Source: Thermoactinomyces intermedius (lineage in GTDB: Bacteria > Bacillota > Bacilli > Thermoactinomycetales > Thermoactinomycetaceae). From it: a stretch of 64,000 nucleotides of DNA. This document shows, piece after piece, positions 60,496 through 64,000 of this stretch. Made by a program: the position numbers and the translations under genes. Every line of letters begins with the position of its first letter. The stretch's first letter is position 1. The DNA is taken from the NCBI RefSeq assembly GCF_016055025.1, contig NZ_JAECVW010000001.1, one strand, 5' to 3'. Under the pieces are notes generated by a model that was given only the letters and a program-made list of their open reading frames with translations, was not told the DNA's origin and did no database searches.

Positions 60496-61761
60496 ATGCA
60501 AACCGTAGTGATATTTGTTTTGGTCCTGAGTTTACTTGTCTTTGTTCATGAATTGGGGCATTTTATCTTCGCAAAACGTGCAGGGATACTGGTGCGGGAA
60601 TTTGCCATCGGTTTCGGGCCGAAGCTTTTTGCCACCAAACGGGGGGAAACGCTCTATTCCCTCCGGATTTTGCCCTTGGGCGGTTATGTCCGCATGGCCG
60701 GTGAAGATGCGGAAATGGTGGAAATCAAAACGGGTACGATGGTTTATGCAACCCAAACTCCGGAGGGGAAATTGAACCATTTGTACCTGTTTGATCCGCA
60801 AGGGTTGGAGGCGGAGTCTCTGGTCGTCGGAAGGCTTGTGGAAGCGGATTTGGAAAGACAGCTGTATGTGGTGCTGGAAGATGCGGATGGACATGAAGCA
60901 AAATATTTCCTGGATCCGCAAGCCAATATTCATTACAGCGAAAAAACGGAACTGCAAATCGCGCCGTATGACCGTCAGTTCGGCTCCAAAACCGCCGGGC
61001 AAAAGGCGATGACCATTTTTGCCGGCCCCCTGTTTAATATTGTGTTGACCATTATTCTGTTTGCCATCTACACATTTGTAACCGGAATCGAAGACCGGTT
61101 GCCGGTCGATCAGGCCATTCCGGATTCACCGGCAGCCAAGGCCGGGATCCGGGAAAATGATATGATTGTGGCCATCAACGGCAAAAAAGTGAATACCATG
61201 GATTCGTTGCGGTATGAGTTGTTGGAATCCAAAGGGAAAACGGTGACCATTACGGTGGACAGAAACGGACAAAAACTGGATTTTCCGGTTACACCGCAAA
61301 AAAGCGGGGAAGTCTACCAAATCGGGGTTTATTTTAATGTCAATGAGATGAAAAGAGACGCCACCCTTTGGGAAGCAGCCATTGACGGGTTCAGGCAGAC
61401 GTATGATTGGTCTGTCATGATCATGGACGGATTCGGGAAGTTGGTGACCGGACAGCTGGGGCTGAAAAGTTTGGGTGGGCCTGTTCAGATGGGTTCCATC
61501 ACCGGCGAGGCGGCCAAGGCCGGATATGAGTCACTCATCCGTTGGACCGCACTTTTGAGCCTGAATCTGGGGATTTTTAATCTGTTGCCGATTCCGGCTT
61601 TGGATGGAAGCCGTCTGGTTTTCATCGGGATCGAGGCGGTTCGCGGCCGTCCGATCAGCCCGAACAAGGAAAGTCTGGTTCACTTTATTGGGTTCGCTTT
61701 ACTGATGATGTTGATGCTCGTGGTGACGTTTAATGACATAAAAAAAGTGTTCTTCACTTGA
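60496..61761 (+). CDS. rseP: Site-2 protease RseP/RasP
   Basis: This intramembrane Zn metalloprotease cuts anti-sigma factors and signal-peptide remnants. The 421-residue protein has HELGHFIFAKRAGILVREFA (HExxH) in the first helix, IFAGPLFNIVLTIILFAIY, a PDZ domain (about 200-285: DSPAAKAGIRENDMIVAING), and the third metal ligand in LLPIPALDGSRLVFIG. ATG follows GGTGGTGATG. Confidence 0.95.
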   Translation: MQTVVIFVLVLSLLVFVHELGHFIFAKRAGILVREFAIGFGPKLFATKRGETLYSLRILPLGGYVRMAGEDAEMVEIKTGTMVYATQTPEGKLNHLYLFDPQGLEAESLVVGRLVEADLERQLYVVLEDADGHEAKYFLDPQANIHYSEKTELQIAPYDRQFGSKTAGQKAMTIFAGPLFNIVLTIILFAIYTFVTGIEDRLPVDQAIPDSPAAKAGIRENDMIVAINGKKVNTMDSLRYELLESKGKTVTITVDRNGQKLDFPVTPQKSGEVYQIGVYFNVNEMKRDATLWEAAIDGFRQTYDWSVMIMDGFGKLVTGQLGLKSLGGPVQMGSITGEAAKAGYESLIRWTALLSLNLGIFNLLPIPALDGSRLVFIGIEAVRGRPISPNKESLVHFIGFALLMMLMLVVTFNDIKKVFFT

Positions 61762-61887
61762 TAAAGCGGAAACCCGGCTCTGATCGATGGGCCGGTTTTC
61801 CTTTTTTATGGCGATAGATCTTTTTTCTTTTAATGGTTTTATGTATGATAAAAAACAATGGCATTTTTTGAAAAGAGAGGGATGAAT

Positions 61888-63606
61888 ATGCGGCAAAACA
61901 ATATGATGGCTCCGACACTCCGGACGGTCGGGGAAGCAGAAATGATCAGTCACCAGCTGTTGCTGCGCGGAGGATTCATCCGGCAATTGGCTGCGGGGAT
62001 ATATACTTTCTTGCCTTTGGGATACCGCGTTTTACATAAGGTGGAACAAATTGTGCGCGAAGAGATGGATCGCATCGGAGGTCAAGAGTTGCTGTTGCCG
62101 ACATTGCATCCGGCCGAATTATGGCAGGAGTCCGGCCGTTGGGACACTTACGGGCCTGATTTGTTTAAGATGCAAGACCGGCATGACCGGCCTTTTGCGA
62201 TCGGGCCCACCCATGAAGAAGTGATTACCGATTTGTTGCGGGGTGAAATCAATTCTTACAAAAAACTCCCGATGATTTTATACCAGATTCAAAACAAATT
62301 CCGGGATGAAAAGCGCCCGCGCTCCGGTTTGTTGAGAGGGCGGGAGTTTATCATGAAAGATGCCTATTCGTTTCATTCGGATCGGGATTCGCTGAATGAA
62401 ACCTATGAAAAGATGTATCAGGCATACCAAAACATTTTTACCCGCATCGGTCTGGAATTTCGGGCGGTTGAAGCCGACTCCGGTTCCATCGGCGGAAAAG
62501 GCACCCATGAGTTTATGGCTCTGGCGGATGCCGGGGAAGATACGGTGGTTATCTGTGAATCCTGCGATTATTCGGCCAATGTGGAAATGGCCGAAGTGGC
62601 CGGGGAAGAAAATACATCCGGTGTAGCTTCCGTGGAAAAAATGGAAAAAGTGCACACTCCGCAAAAACGCACCATTGAAGAGGTGGCAAAATATTTGGAT
62701 GTGCCGGTTTCCAAGCTGGCCAAAAGCCTTGTCTTTTTGGTGGACGGGGAACCTGTGCTCGTTTTGGTGCGGGGAGATCATGAAGTGAATGATGTCAAGG
62801 TGAAAAATCTGTTGAATGCCACGGTTTGTGAGCTGGCCGATGATCAAACCGTGCAGGAAATCGCAGGGGCTCCTGCCGGATTTGTGGGGCCGGTGGGCTT
62901 GAAGAAAAAAGTGAAAGTGTTGGCGGATCAGGCTGTGATGAATCAGAGAGAACTGATTGTCGGAGCCAATGAAGTCGATCATCATTTCATTCATGTTCAA
63001 CCCGGGCGTGATTTTGGAGTGGATGTGACCGGCGACCTGAGAAATATCCAGGAAGGCGACAGATGTCCCCGTTGCGGTGGTGTGATTTCTCTGCGCCGCG
63101 GGATTGAAGTGGGGCATGTGTTCAAATTGGGAACCCGTTACAGCGTGGCGATGAAAGCCGGATTTTTGGATGAAAACGGCAAAGAGCAGCCGTTTATCAT
63201 GGGATGTTACGGCATCGGCATTTCCCGCGCGGTAGCATCCGTTGTGGAGCAGAATCATGATGAGTACGGAATTATTTGGCCCGTTTCCATTGCCCCCTAT
63301 ACCGTTCACCTGATTGCGGTGAATATGAAAAATGAGGTACAGGCCAAAACTGCGGAAAAATTGTACCAGGAGTTATTGGAAGCCGGATATGAAGTATTGT
63401 TTGATGACCGTAAAGAACGGGCGGGTGTGAAATTTAAAGACGCGGATTTGTTCGGGATTCCGGTCCGGATTACCGTCGGAGCCAAAGCCGGAGATGGTCT
63501 GGTGGAGATGAAACTGCGCCGCTCGGGTGATGCACAGGATGTAGCCGTTGAAAATGTGATCCGCGATTTGCCGGAGTGGATCAAACGGGCGGACAACCCA
63601 TCGTAA
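61888..63606 (+). CDS. proS: Prolyl-tRNA synthetase
   Basis: This class II synthetase of bacterial type has 572 residues. Catalytic motifs include RQLAAGIYTFLPLGYRVLHK, PIGPTHEEV-like AIGPTHEEVITDLLRGEINS, and KFRDEKRPRSGLLRGREFIM. The editing (INS) domain spans about 235-385 (VPVSKLAKSLVFLVDGEPVL), then VGHVFKLGTRYSVAMKAGFL and GCYGIGISRAVASVVEQNHD. An anticodon-binding domain closes it. Starts at ATG 61882 and 61858 are also possible. polC, which follows in B. subtilis, is replaced here by an rRNA gene. Confidence 0.96.
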   Translation: MRQNNMMAPTLRTVGEAEMISHQLLLRGGFIRQLAAGIYTFLPLGYRVLHKVEQIVREEMDRIGGQELLLPTLHPAELWQESGRWDTYGPDLFKMQDRHDRPFAIGPTHEEVITDLLRGEINSYKKLPMILYQIQNKFRDEKRPRSGLLRGREFIMKDAYSFHSDRDSLNETYEKMYQAYQNIFTRIGLEFRAVEADSGSIGGKGTHEFMALADAGEDTVVICESCDYSANVEMAEVAGEENTSGVASVEKMEKVHTPQKRTIEEVAKYLDVPVSKLAKSLVFLVDGEPVLVLVRGDHEVNDVKVKNLLNATVCELADDQTVQEIAGAPAGFVGPVGLKKKVKVLADQAVMNQRELIVGANEVDHHFIHVQPGRDFGVDVTGDLRNIQEGDRCPRCGGVISLRRGIEVGHVFKLGTRYSVAMKAGFLDENGKEQPFIMGCYGIGISRAVASVVEQNHDEYGIIWPVSIAPYTVHLIAVNMKNEVQAKTAEKLYQELLEAGYEVLFDDRKERAGVKFKDADLFGIPVRITVGAKAGDGLVEMKLRRSGDAQDVAVENVIRDLPEWIKRADNPS

Positions 63607-63621
63607 TGCCGCCAAGCATTT

Positions 63622-63660
63622 TACAACCCTTCTTTTCTGCATGAGAAGAAGGGTTTTTTG
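63622..63660 (+). terminator. Terminator after proS
   Basis: AACCCTTCTT and AAGAAGGGTT pair, with TTCTGCATGAG as loop, followed by six Ts. Confidence 0.85.
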
Positions 63661-63699
63661 GTTGTTGATTATGGAAATAAGTGGTTTTATAAAAAAGGG

Positions 63700-63728
63700 T
63701 TGCATTTTGTTTATGACCGTGATATATT
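63700..63728 (+). promoter_or_regulatory. Candidate strong promoter of the 23S rRNA gene
   Basis: TTGCAT and TATATT are separated by 17 bases, about 165 bases before the mature 23S start and after the proS terminator. Confidence 0.7.
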
Positions 63729-63893
63729 ATTTCTTGTCGCCGCGAGGCGGTGGACAAAAGGAAAACGACGCACCTTGAAAATGAGATATGGAAGAAGCAT
63801 GACGAGGTTGAAGAGACTCGTATGACGAGAATCTTCACACGTCGCTTGTCAAGTTGCAATCACCGGGAGAAGTAATCTCCAAGAGAGCCAGTA
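63729..63893 (+). other. 23S rRNA leader (processing region)
   Basis: It contains paired elements such as GTCGCCGCGAGGCGGTGGAC and CACCTTGAAAATGAG, which resemble rRNA leader or spacer sequence. No 16S or tRNA sequence is present. Confidence 0.55.

Positions 63894-64000
<107 letters not shown>

Noticed and set aside
62278..63309. 343-codon minus-strand frame
   Set aside because: Antisense shadow of proS, rich in His/Phe as expected for a shadow frame.

Overview
The window is a Gram-positive, spore-forming Firmicute chromosome, most likely a Bacillales member near the Thermoactinomycetaceae. This rests on the backbone gene order (trmD-rplS-lepB-rbgA-rnhB-yraN ... sucCD-dprA-topA-trmFO-hslVU ... 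rpsB-tsf-pyrH-frr-uppS-cdsA-dxr-rseP-proS, as in Bacillus subtilis), strong AAGGAGG ribosome binding sites, many TTG/GTG starts, a T-box leader, and sporulation-type genes (Spo0M, Arg-rich coat-like proteins). The family placement is inference. No tRNA gene was seen. Layout: (1) 1-3.9 kb is housekeeping (trmD 3' part, rplS, lepB, rbgA, rnhB, yraN). (2) 3.9-5.6 kb holds ilvA and a Cys/His-repeat protein on the minus strand. (3) 5.8-16.9 kb is an accessory island. It has two polymorphic-toxin/immunity pairs, an orphan Imm22-type immunity gene, toxin and immunity remnants, two copies of a cassette made of an XRE regulator facing a truncated comM 3' end, a CRISPR leader with two repeats and no cas genes, and a truncated MFS gene. 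(4) 17-42.6 kb is metabolic and transport: secreted nuclease, Spo0M, cell-wall amidase, DctA-type transporter, an R2lox/alcohol dehydrogenase operon, pyruvate carboxylase, T-box-controlled proBA, MFS and amino-acid permeases, a large beta-helix protein, a GT28 glycosyltransferase, a PD40 protein, HemZ and NhaC. (5) 42.7-44.4 kb is a five-gene minus-strand cluster of small, mostly Arg-rich proteins, three of which share a C-terminal motif. I do not recognise this family. (6) 45.1-63.6 kb is the housekeeping block from a YqzM-like peptide and sucCD to proS. (7) After proS, a strong promoter leads directly into the 5' end of a 23S rRNA gene with no 16S gene in front. The most interesting parts are the toxin island (two full-length toxins sharing an unusual Trp-rich, membrane-associated N-terminal module but carrying different nuclease tips, next to ~1 kb direct repeats that could drive reshuffling), the coat-like cluster, and the apparently unlinked 23S gene. 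Compared with the B. subtilis order, xerC/codV and codY are missing around hslVU, comM survives here only as 3' fragments, and about 41 kb separates yraN from sucC. All calls come from reading the sequence; no database search was run.
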